The notes under the pieces: generated by a model
Told to the model about the DNA's origin: nothing
Seen by the model: the letters and a program-made list of their open reading frames with translations, nothing else
Databases searched by the model: none
Part shown: one piece after another, positions 46,441 to 56,437 of the stretch
Position numbering within the stretch: position 1 is the stretch's first letter
Layout of the letters: every line of letters begins with the position of its first letter
Made by a program: the position numbers and the translations under genes
From: Stenocarpella maydis
Lineage: Eukaryota > Ascomycota > Sordariomycetes > Diaporthales > Diaporthaceae
Reading direction: 5' to 3'
DNA: 64,000 bases
NCBI GenBank assembly: GCA_002270565.1
Contig: NQMI01000147.1
Span: 47,617-111,616, forward strand

Positions 46441-47380
46441 GTTGCAAGTAATGTGTGGGCTGGGGAGGAGGAATTAGAAGCCCTTTTAGGTGGCTGCTAC
46501 TAAAGCAGTCTTCTATTCAAATGGGTGCACCCTAGAGATTTACAACCTGATTTCGGCTGGACCTAGAAAAGGGGGTAGATCCCTATTAATAGGACCTATC
46601 CCCTAATGCACCTAAAGAAATTTATTTATAAGAAGGGAATTTAGGAGCTGGTGGTACCTTTTCTTTAGGAGGATAACCCTCCTGAAAGTTAATAAACTAG
46701 GAGGAAGCTATTAGAGGTAGCTGAATATAATATCTTCTTAGATATGCTGGATAATATACTCTATCCTACTACCCCTAATTAAGATGATAATAATTAGTAT
46801 TAAGACTAGTCTCTTCCTAGCTGGATAGTCCCCTAAGCATAAGTATACTTGGATATAGATAGCTTATATGATTTAGATTTATTGAATTTAGCTAATTAGA
46901 CTTAAAAGATAATACTACATATAGACATTCTACTTATTAACCCTAATAACCCTAAGCTAAAGGGATATAAATTCTAAGATAAGATATAAAAAAGTTAAGA
47001 TATAAAAAAAAAGTCAAGATATAAAAAAGTTAAGATAATATTATATCTCTAATTAGATAAGTATACTTTTCTTAGGACTATATATAAGATAAAAATTATT
47101 AGTTCTTAATTTACTGCTAAAAGAAGTATTAGCAACTTGAAAAACTGGATCTACCCCTGCCTTGCCTAACCCTTCTGATTACCTTATAACTATAACTGGA
47201 GATCTATAGGCTTATACTTAAACTTCCTAGGCATATATCTGGTAATCTTGCCTATAGTATCCATGTAAGTTTCCTTATATCCTATCTTAGTAGCTGCCTT
47301 AGTATACTTGCCTATTGAGAGCTCTAAAGAAGGTATATTTAGAGGCTTATTAATTAGATCGGGATGTATATTAGTGATAT

Positions 47381-47956
47381 TATTAAACGGAACCGCTCAG
47401 CAGGGCGTTGGTACTCCGTGCAAGGAGTTACCCTAGACTTCGTTGTAAGGAGTTACCCTAGACTTTCTAGCAAGGAGTTACCCTAGACTTGCGAGTCAGG
47501 CGATTTTCGCTAAGTACGCCCAGTGCGTGCGTAACGCAAGATGAGTTTGGTGGCCGTAAGTCAATTATTTTGGCCTGCATTTGCACCTTAATTCAGACCT
47601 CTGCATTACCCTTATTTCTTACCCAAAANGATAGCCTGATTTCTGAAGTTTGTATGTACTTAATTTGGGCATTGCTAGGGCTGTGGTTGGCTAGTTGTTT
47701 GGAACCAAAGATGGTGTGTTGGAAGGGCGAATTTTCCGGCATTTGCAAATTTGCACCAGAGCCTACCGCAGCGTGCCCAGGGGTGAGACGACGTCGGAGG
47801 GTATATAAGGAGGGCTTACAGAAGCCCAACTTAATTCAATACAAAGTTGTCCAGACCATTGTCAATCGTCCGAATTCGCCTCAGAGCACCATACTGCGAC
47901 CCTGCCGAAACACACACACGCTGAACTGAATGCTATTCTATAGCACAAATTCATCA
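47381..47956 (+). repeat. Third-family solo-LTR-like repeat, copy 2
   Basis: About 576 bp, first bases TATTAAACGG, end AATTCATCA. Nearly identical to copy 1 from 47480 onward. The tandem units here are 25, 25 and 21 bases. A single N at 47629 stands where copy 1 has about 20 extra bases. The long open frame through it (47489-47929) spans the N and is not a reliable gene. Confidence 0.78.
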
Positions 47957-48027
47957 GAGAGGAGGAAAGTAATTTTGGTTATTTTGGGCAGACCATTACT
48001 TATTCCTTATAATGGTCTGGAAAGGGG

Positions 48028-48423
48028 TGTATTCCGGGGTCTAAGGGAACCGGTATGTTTTAGAATCTAGAGGAAAACCAGCCTTAATATCCCCCTCCTC
48101 TAAGACTATAAAAAGGGGCCTTCCTGCATTACTTTTAAGAAATTTCTAGTCCTAGAGAATCAATCTTTTTATACCCTATGAATTTATATTTATCAGATAT
48201 ATATATATATACTATGAAACTATTTCTTGTGCCCTCTTTTTCTGCCTCTCCTTTTTGGCACCCTCTATTCCCCTTATAACTCTCCTATCGCGTCAGGGGC
48301 TCCTCTTCTTATCTTCCACGCTCCTCTTGGGGTGGTTGCTTGATCAGGGCTCTGGCAGAACGTGTGCCTTTTTGTATGTGTGGAGGTTTTGTCCTCTCGC
48401 TCCCTCCTCTGGGCCCGTTTTCA
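48028..48423 (+). repeat. Right LTR of the polymerase-less element
   Basis: 396 bp. Pairs with 43277-43670 and is less mutated, with GC-rich segments (CTCCCTCCTCTGGGCCC) intact. Confidence 0.85.
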
Positions 48424-48726
48424 ATATATATTAGTTAATAGATGAACTAACCTAGGCTTAAGTAGTATTTAAGATTAATATAAGAGATGTATAGATGGAG
48501 AAGGTCGGATAGGCTGCTACGCTCCTAGTTGTAGAACTATTGAAAATAGACTCCATATAGAGCCTTAAAACCATTTCATATTTCGGTGTCTATTTTGATC
48601 TACTCTTAGCTATGAGTGTTTCTTACTCAGCCTTGGTGCGCTCTTAAGCCCCAAGTTGGCACAACATTGTCATGTCCTAGAATGCGGTTTTCTATTGAGC
48701 CTGCTACTTAGACAAGTCCGTGTCGT

Positions 48727-48893
48727 AAAAAAAAAACTCCCAAAAAAACCCTAAAAAACCCTAAAAAAACCTAAAAACCCCTAAAAACCCCTAAAAACCG
48801 TAAAAACTAAAAAAAACTAAAAAAAAAACCTAAAAAAAATTAAAAAAAACTAAAAAAAAACTAAAAAAAAAACAAAAAAAAACTAAAACAAAA
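48727..48893 (+). repeat. A-rich telomere-like array
   Basis: Degenerate units of the form CCCTAAAAA(A): five or six units keep CCCTAAA, then the C residues are lost and only CTAAAAAAA runs remain. Fungal telomeres are TTAGGG/CCCTAA, so the left half resembles an interstitial telomeric tract with extra A residues. Expanded A-rich low-complexity DNA is the simpler alternative. Confidence 0.6.
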
Positions 48894-48987
48894 AGGCAAG
48901 AGCTTTCTTGGGGGGATACTTGGTCTATACTTTTAAGAATTAAGGATCACAAGAACTTTGGCCATTGTCCATTGTCCGGCGGACCAT

Positions 48988-50850
48988 AAGCTACTAACGT
49001 GGATGGCCCACATTTGGGCCCCCCTAATCTGGGCCACCCTCCTTGTTAATCATTAAAGCTATTCCTACCCTTAATTGGCCGCTATAATAATAATCAATCC
49101 CTCTTCCATTAGTATTAAGGAATCATTAGAATTATTACTACTAGGGGATACCTTGCTAGCTTTAAATTTTGCCTTATAAAGAGCCTTAATATCAGCAAAA
49201 GCTGCATTTAGGTTAATTATAATCTTCTTCCTCTTAGTCTTCCTGCTAGCTTTAATTTAACTCTCCAGCTGCTAGTTTTTTATAAGGTTATTACTAACTC
49301 TATATTTTTCTAGTTATATATTTTAAGGATTTTTCTAAAAAGTGATTATTATATAGGACTTAAGTATTTTTAATGCTTATAATTAGCTATAAGCTGGCAT
49401 ATCTCTTAGGACTTCTTTAGTATAGTATAATTAGGCCCTATAGGATGAAAAATATACCTAAGCATTCCCTTTAGCTAAATAAAGCTATTTAAACTATTGA
49501 AATTAACTAATTTTAGCTAATTTAGGTAGTTTTTTTTAAGAATATAGGTACTTCCTAGTACCCTTACCTTAGAGATAGGCTAAAGATTAGTTGTCCTCTA
49601 CTTAAAATGAATATTTTTCTTTATAACTACCTCGTTATATGCCCTCTAATAATAATAAAGAAATCATTACTTTATTATTATAGTTAAGAACTTAAATTGC
49701 TTTAGAGCATATAAGTACTTCCTAAAGAAAGATTTAAGCAATATAAAGACCCTACTATTAAAAGGCTAGAGCATATAGGAGGTATATACTAGTAAGAAAA
49801 GTATATATATATAATTTAAGAAGTACTCTTATATAAAATTAACTATTATATAGCTATAGTACCTATTTATAATTAATAATTACTATTTATTAAGGTTCTC
49901 TAGCTTTATTTAAGAATTAAATACTCTTTATACCTACTTAATAGTAATTTTTTCCTTTATTTACCCCTTCTTTATAGTAGTAAATTGCTAGCTATTAAAA
50001 TTCTTAAAGATAATAAGAAAATACTACTATTAAATGCTCTTATCTTTAAATATTACTAATAGGTTAAGGTACTTCCCTAAAGCATTAGTAGACTTAATAT
50101 AGGAGGTTTATATTCTTAAATTATAGTTTAATTAGCTAATAGGGCTATTACATAAATAGCTAAGGGTTAGTATACTCTCTAAATGCCCTTTATTATTCCC
50201 CCCTTATTAGCATTCTAATAATTATAAGAAAGAACTAATTTAACTATAAGTAATTAGAGGAGGTTAAACTAAGCCTTAATATTTACCTTTATTATTACCC
50301 TTAGCTAATAAGCCTTAACTAGTTAATTCTTTTAGCTTTAAAGTTTAGGGTGCTAAAAGAGGAATGCCCTTAGCTACTTCCTCCCTAGGGGAGAGCAATT
50401 ATTAGGGAAGGCTAGGTAGGCTATAGAGCCCGGGTTTTATACTAGATTAATCTAAAGCCTAGGCTAGATTAATTAATAATAAATAGTACTGATTAGTCAT
50501 CTTGATAGTTAGAAAGGTACTTCTAAGGGTTAGCTGTAGCATAATAGCTTTATAAACTATTAAGGTAGTATTAAAGGGTTGCCTGTGGGATATACTATAG
50601 CTGGAAGGCTAGCTGAATTAGCATCCCGTCTACTATTGCTATAAGGGCGTTATATATATTGGCTTCTAAATATTGCTTTATAATGGTTTAATTAATGTGT
50701 AGAAGAAATTTGGTAATTAGAAAAAAATTCCTTGTTGAGATATTTAAGTTCTTCTATGGGGGGTCCCCTGATGCGTATATCGTGTCACGCGGATGTGGGG
50801 TGGCCCAGATCAGGGGGGGGTCCAAATATGGGCTACCCACGTTATTCGGC
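48988..50850 (-). mobile_element. Fot1/pogo-type DNA transposon, RIP-mutated
   Basis: About 1.86 kb with inverted termini: ACGTGGATGGCCCACATTTG and a CCCCCCTAATCTGGGCCACCC block on the left; the reverse of ACGTGGGTAGCCCATATTTG and a CCCCCCCCTGATCTGGGCCACCC block on the right. TA dinucleotides abut both ends (48986-48987, 50851-50852). On the minus strand near 50560-50650 the frame reads ALIAIVDGMLIQLAFQL, stop, YIPQATL, the helix-turn-helix at the start of pogo/Fot1 transposases. The rest is too mutated to read. Size, termini and target fit the Fot1 group. Confidence 0.75.
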
Positions 50851-50852
50851 TA

Positions 50853-51108
50853 CATGTAGGAAGAACGTTGAAGATACTTGGGTCTAAGGAATAGTGCCCA
50901 AGTGGAATTTGCTTCTCAAATAGTACCTCATGCACAGATCACTTTGTTATGGGCCAATTAGTTGACCACGTGGATAAGTTGTTATTGCGCGACGAGAAGA
51001 CCAGAAACAGGCGGCGTTTTTATAGCAGGCCGTTCTAGTGGGCACCGCGACACATGTTGTATAAAGAAAGCTCGACTAACTATCCACAACCTGCTTTGAA
51101 CTTCTGCC
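50853..51108. other. Right boundary of the RIP island
   Basis: Base composition returns to normal within about 100 bases of the transposon end. No gene. Confidence 0.5.
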
Positions 51109-51579
51109 CTAGGATGGAATCCTGGTTCCATGACCTTGTCTCTGATCATCGCATGCCATTCTCTGCAGCCGTGCCGTTCTCAACAGTATTAGTGCTAGGG
51201 TAGGTCGTACGCAAGTCCGAAAAAAGCTCAGTCTCAAACGCTGGAGCAGCAGAAAGGTCGCACCCCGCAATGCTTCTGCACAGGATATGTTACCACCCTG
51301 GTGCAGATCCAGCGGACCTTCGTCTTCATCTTCATCTTCATTCGCCATCGCTTCATCCCTTCGGATCTCCTCTAGCTGTTCGTCCTCTGTTAGCTCCGTG
51401 GTCTCCAGCTCTCCCGCTGGTATATCCTTAATCATCTTTGCATCTAAGAGCTCTTGCTCTGTCATATCTCTGAAGATCCATCTATCATCCCAATCTCGAG
51501 GCTTAATACCGCGTTTGAGCTTAGCAAAGTCTTCATCACTGATGTCTAGACCCCAGGATGCTGTTGCAGGATTCTCCAT
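51109..51579 (-). CDS. Acidic hypothetical protein, possibly frameshifted
   Basis: From the ATG at 51579 the frame gives 156 residues. The first half, starting MENPATASWGLDISDEDFAKLK and containing GIKPRDWDDRW, resembles a family of small fungal proteins of unknown function that begin with a W-x-SDE-F-x-KLK-type motif. A run of Glu/Asp (EDEDEDEG) follows. After GGNIS the frame becomes basic and Arg/Leu-rich (RLRLSFFRTCVRP), while the next frame over stays soluble-looking and ends at a TGA after ENGMR. A one-base frameshift near 51285 is therefore plausible. No catalytic motif is seen. Confidence 0.45.
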   Translation of the reverse strand: MENPATASWGLDISDEDFAKLKRGIKPRDWDDRWIFRDMTEQELLDAKMIKDIPAGELETTELTEDEQLEEIRRDEAMANEDEDEDEGPLDLHQGGNISCAEALRGATFLLLQRLRLSFFRTCVRPTLALILLRTARLQRMACDDQRQGHGTRIPS

Positions 51580-52703
51580 TGTGCGAATTGCTTGATAAAA
51601 ATGAATCAGCCATAAAACACATAAGCTATACTCAGAATTTGGTACAAACCTATACAGCTGGGCCAAATCTGGCTGAGTTCGGTCTAGCAAAGAGGAGGTT
51701 TGCTTGGGAGGAGGTTTGCTTGGGAGGTTTGCTTGGACAGTTCAGGGGAGGCTGCGTCGGAGGTGCGGCTCGCGGATGGCTACACGGGAGAGCCGCAGAA
51801 GAATCTGAGAAGAGGAAGATGTCAAATGGCGGGTGTGGCCGGATTTTTGACCATCTACACTATGACCAGTCGGAGTACTGAGTCTTGGCAAGGGCGGACC
51901 AGCCCCAAGGCGTGCCGCAATGACAGCCGCAACCATTTAGCCCTGCCTGTTGGGACCAGTCACCCCGTCTCATCGCAGCCTATAGATACTGGTCACCACC
52001 CTCTCCAAGCGCAACCTTGACCAGTATCGCAATGTGACTGGTCTCCAGAACTTTCTACATAACCAAGAGACTGGTCATCCATCCTACACCCAATACCAGT
52101 CACCACGCAGCAGCCATCCGCGCTGGCACTGCATACCAGTCTCGCGTTGGCCTCGCACATCGCGGATCGCACAGCGCACATTGAAGTGCCTCAAGCATGA
52201 ATCTTGACAAGGGATCAGTCAGATGCTTTCTAGTTCCCGTTTGCACCAGCAGGCCTTCCTGGGGCAAAACCAATCATACTTCTTTCCAGCAGGTGGCTGT
52301 GCCATGATGGTGGTTTTCACCCGCTCCCTCTATACATATATACAGTCGTAAATGCTTGAAAACCCAGCATTGGATAACTAATCAATACTGTTAACAACAG
52401 GTCTCAAAACACAGTAACCACTAAGAAGATTAGTGACAGCCTTGTAGTGAGGCTAGTCCTACTAGTAAGAGCTATCTAGAGAATTGCTAGTAATTAAAGT
52501 TATAAGTTAAGGCTCTCTTCTATGATAACTATAAGGGCGGTGGATTGCTAATTCCTGAACATCAGCACCATAATAGCTTGTTAGGAGAAAAAAACAAGAT
52601 TTATTTCAAATCCTGAGCCGCATCGGCGCAAGCTTCTCACAAAACTCGTTCATCTATATTCACGCTTGAAGAGTCCAATTCGAAGGAAAAGAGCCCAAGA
52701 ACC
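51580..52703. other. Intergenic, contains the ACCAGTC cluster
   Basis: 51690-51760 has three copies of TTGCTTGGGAGG-like sequence. The ACCAGTC/GACTGGT cluster (listed separately) follows. 52370-52600 is AT-rich and may be relic DNA. No gene supported. Confidence 0.45.
51865..52141. promoter_or_regulatory. Cluster of eight ACCAGT(C)/(G)ACTGGT motifs
   Basis: Copies of ACCAGT or its complement start at 51865, 51955, 51988, 52020, 52037, 52070, 52095 and 52135, in both orientations, often followed by ACC or ACCAC. Spacing is irregular (17-90 bases), so this is not a simple tandem array. It could be a transcription-factor site cluster or a decayed minisatellite. Function is unknown. Confidence 0.4.
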
Positions 52704-53852
52704 ATGTGGCCCGAAATTGACCACGATTTTGACACCGATGGGGACGTTCTCCTGGTTCTCCAGAACCCCAATGAGCCGTTCGATGTCTGAGATGCAGAGG
52801 AGGATTGGGAGTTCCCACGATCAGATACCTCGAACACCAATGCCCTGGCCGAGATTGCACCAGAGAACGGTGAAACCGAGAACGACGACTCCGTTTGTTC
52901 AAGTGGCCCCGACGAAAGCCCTGAAGTGCGGTTCCGCCTCTCTTCGAGGCACTTAATACTGGCCTCCCAGTATTTCCGGAAGCTGTTCACCGGACCATGG
53001 CTGGAGGCCTCGTCAGGGACTGGCTCAATGTACACCGTCAGCGCGAGCGACTGGGACGAGGAGGCGCTCACCATCCTGATGGCCATCATCCACGGCCGGG
53101 GCGACATGGTCCCGAGGACCATGGGCCCTGAGCTGCTCGCCAGGGTTGCCATTGTGGTCGACTACTACAAGTGCCGCCGGGCCGTCAAATCCCACTCCGA
53201 CGTCTGGGTCCGTGGCCTCTGGCAGCTGTCGCTCCTCCCCGGGAAGGACATGCCCCGGACGTACTCGAGGGATCTCGTCCTGTGGCTCTTTATAGCCTTC
53301 GTTTTCGGTGAGCACAACATGTTTTATCACATGACGCTCGCTGCGGTGCGAGACGCCCGAGGACCATTTCAGACGCTGGGCCTCCCCTTTCCAAATGCCT
53401 TGATAGGTTCGTATCCTAGTAGGCCCTGTTCAAGCTGATCAAAGCTCACTGCCGAGGCTAACTTGACTTGTGATATAGAGAGACTCGATGAAGTAAGGAT
53501 AGCAGCCATCCGAAGCACACTGCTCTACTGTGCTGATATGGAAATTTACTTCAGTACGCCGCACTGCGGCCTGCCCGAGTGTGCTAGTTCGGACCTGTTG
53601 AGGCGGCTTATGAGCGGGCTGGCTGCGGAGGGCCTGTGCGGCCAGGAGCTGAGCCGTCCTTTTTTAGGACTCAACGCCGCCCGGGTCATGCTGGTGGTCC
53701 ACGGCGTGAGAGCCTCGCCGTGGGAAGGCCATTACGGCTCACGCCCCCAATGCGAATTGCCAAGGATCCTGGCTGGGTCGTGGGACCTGTGGGACTACTC
53801 AAGCGACCTGGGAGGCTTGTACTTGCAACACTTCACGGGGCAACTGTATTGA
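52704..53852 (+). pseudogene. BTB/POZ-domain gene with a stop at codon 29
   Basis: Two exons: 52704-53406 and 53479-53852 (intron 72 nt; the join gives ALIERLDEVRIAA). From the ATG at 52704 the frame reads DHDFDTDGDVLLVLQNPNEP, the usual start of fungal BTB proteins, then meets TGA at 52788-52790 where related proteins have tryptophan. Beyond it the frame stays open: VRFRLSSRHLILASQYFRKL, DWDEEALTILMAIIHGR, ARVAIVVDYYKCRRAV, then a C-terminal helical half. BTB domains mediate protein-protein contacts; the role of this fungal group is unknown. No ATG between the TGA and the domain would rescue the fold. A sequencing error or read-through cannot be excluded. Confidence 0.75.
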
Positions 53853-54690
53853 GGGCGGGTGCGGATGCAATAAACGGCTGACGTGTTGGTGCTGCTTCTC
53901 AGCAATTGTGGAAGATGAATGGCTCATTTTTGGGAAAGGAGCGGGCAGTTTACGCACGTAGAATTGTGTGCGGATATTTTGGTTCATTTCTGGGACCAAT
54001 GCAGTGGAGACATTGTGCATTGATGAAGGCTCTTAACTATATGTTACCTCCAAGGTTGCTTTGCTTCTGAGTATATCTCTATTCTTGATGACACCCATCA
54101 GTCAGGATGCAAGGCGTTCTCCTGGCGATTTGATCTCCCTGTTTTACTTGTGATTGACGGCAAATAGGGCGGATTTGCCCGAGAGGTAGCTGAATAAGCC
54201 AATAAGCTGGGAGATGACCAAAAGACGGCCGTCCTGGCCTTCTGAAATTGAAATGATCAGCGCATCCAGGCGTTATTCCTGTCTTGCTCGTGATTGCGCC
54301 TCTCAATGTCCAGCACTGCCTTACGAATGAATACAGTACTTCGACTACCCAGGCATACTCATGCAGTGCTGCTACACTGCGTCCGAGGCAGACATTCGAG
54401 GCGAGATGATTGCAGCGGATATGACTGATTTCTAGCACTACAGCTATTGTGCGAGAAGTGCTCGTTTATATATATAATGAGCTCTAGAATAGTGGGCCCA
54501 GCGAGCCCCTTATTCGTGACAATATGACATGAAGTTGGTCGAATCCCGGGGCTGGCTTGCATGCCCAGAGTACATAGGCGCGGCGACCCAGCCATGTTCT
54601 TCTTCCTTTACCTCCAATTTCTGACCTCCCAACGTGCTTCACTCATAATTCAAGAGATCCACTTGAATCTTTGCCGTACGTACATTAAAA
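53853..54690. other. Intergenic, no supported gene
   Basis: The frames are short on both strands. Nothing recognisable. Confidence 0.45.
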
Positions 54691-56437
54691 TGCCAAGGCC
54701 TGTTCCGCCCTTGATTAATACCCTCGCCCAACTCGGAATCCCGGACATCAGCCTGCTACACGCTTTGGGTCATACGCCTGCCCTACACCACCACTGTCAT
54801 CATACTTCTCCGACTCTGACCTTAGCTCTGACTCTGAATTTTGGGTAATCCAGGACGGCCAAAACTTCTATCAGAAGCCCCTGTGTCCCTCGGAGATTAA
54901 TGTTTATTCTCCTTTGTCAGATCCGCAATTAGGAATCCGTCTGGTTGAGCTACTTCCGTATGGCCGGCACCAGATGCGCTCGAGAAGGATTGGTATCAGA
55001 GCGATAATTCTCGGAATCAGCTAGCCAGCAATACCAATTGACTTTGGATGGATTGAAGCAGCTTCTCCGTTCTCGTTGGTGTGGTCGGTTATGGGTGGTC
55101 CAGAATATTCAGCTCGCAAACAAGAGACCCGGGCCAATCATGCAGTGCGGTTCTTACACAATCTCTAACTAGTATGTCACAATTTCACAGGGCCATTGTG
55201 TGCCTCGACCTCAAAACAGCCAAAGGAAATAATTAATTCAGAAAAACCGCCAGGGGCACGCCGCTGATGTTGGAATGGCCGGTGCTTAGTGCGGCCAGGC
55301 TGCTGCATCCTATGTCGAGCGTGAGCCACAAGATTGTCCTGAGCCTGAATTGGAATCGGACGTACCAGGGTGATCGAGGTCGGGTCCATGGACTACTTGG
55401 TCTGATGTCCAAGCAATTCTCTGATCAAATAGAGGTCCGCTACGACAAGCCGTTGACTGATGCATACAAAGACTTCTTCATCATTCACAAGTTGCAGGTC
55501 GCCTGGAACTCTTGCAAGTGATTGATTATCAGTCAGTCCACAGAACTCGGGCGAAATTTAGTATCCAACATGGGCACCCTCCGGACTGGTTATCCAAGAA
55601 GTGATTCTAGGTTGGCTGATATCAAGATTCGATTTGCCGCCTACAACACGTGAGCCCATTTTAAGCACAACAGAGATTCTCCCGGCATCTTGGAGGTTTG
55701 CGGTGTGCACTGCTTTGTGGTGAAAAGTATCGTCGACTACCTACCAATGCAGTACGAAGGCAGACCCTGGGCAGCTGTAAAACAAATCAGAGCATGGCAG
55801 CCACATGACCTGGATACCGCCAAGTACCTTCCGACAGGGGAACCACTGAGAACTGCATATGCACTCGCGCTTTTGCAAGGAGATGTTGAAGACAGATGGC
55901 AGTCCTTCGCAAGAGGTGGTCTCGCGATGCAGAAGTCATATGAAAGAACGGAACCATTAGTGCCTGCACGAGTTTACGGTCCATCAATTGCAAGCCCAGA
56001 GGCGTGGGTGCATAATGACTACAACCGCCCGTCATTACAGAAGTGGGTGGACCAGTAACATGACCCCTCGCTCTTTGAACCTCGTTCCAGGGTACATACA
56101 GAAGAGAAGGTGCTGGTTACAACCCCACATCCACACATAATGAAAGCACTCAATGGATGCTATGGCCGCCGCTTTTCCCAAAGTCAGGAAGGATACATGG
56201 GCTTAGCGCCAAGAGACACCCGAGAAGGCGGTCAGATAGCCATTTTCCTTGGGTTGCCTGAACCCAGTCGTTCTCCGTCCAGTCCAGGAGGATGATGGCA
56301 CCCTGGGCAGTCCACCAAGCTTTGAGTACATCAGCGAATGTTATGTATACGGTTTACAGGATTCAACAAGGCTACTTGGCCCATTGCCTCATCCATGGAA
56401 GAGCAAGGTGCTTAGTTACACTGATGAATTTCCATAA
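54690..56437 (+). pseudogene. Heavily decayed HET-domain gene
   Basis: Pieces in at least three frames follow HET-gene order. Near 54920-54960: LGIRLVELLPYG, the N-terminal 'R-L-L-x-L-L-P' block. At 55370-55480: GDRGRVHGLLGLMSKQF, where DPRDKVYGLLGL is expected, followed by VRYDKPLTDAYKDFF. At 55690-56058: AWQPHDLDTAKYLPTGEPLR. At 56165-56290: GRRFSQSQEGYMGLAPRDTR and GGQIAIFLGL. After a shift, VVLRPVQEDDG and FEYISECYVYGLQD. The order matches the central and C-terminal half of HET proteins. Stops and indels separate the pieces. The core DAVCINQ segment is not found. Confidence 0.7.

Larger units (their letters stand above)
43277..48423 (+). mobile_element. LTR retroelement without a visible polymerase
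   Basis: LTRs 43277-43670 and 48028-48423 match closely (TGTTCCGGGGTCTA.. to ..GTTTTCA; both hold a TATATATATATA tract and a GGGGCTCCTCTTCTT block). The right LTR keeps more C and G than the left. Internally only a retropepsin-like segment is recognisable, and I see no reverse transcriptase, integrase or RNase H. A third-family repeat (47381-47956) is nested just before the right LTR. Probably a non-autonomous element mobilised in trans, now inactive. Confidence 0.75.

Noticed and set aside
47489..47929. 146-codon frame
   Set aside because: Runs through an ambiguous base N at 47629, so the frame is uncertain.
52637..53152. Minus-strand 171-codon frame
   Set aside because: Antisense shadow of the BTB gene; Ser-rich.
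54530..54560. GGTCGAATCCCGGGG, resembling a tRNA T-loop (B box)
   Set aside because: No matching T-stem, anticodon arm or acceptor stem could be folded around it.
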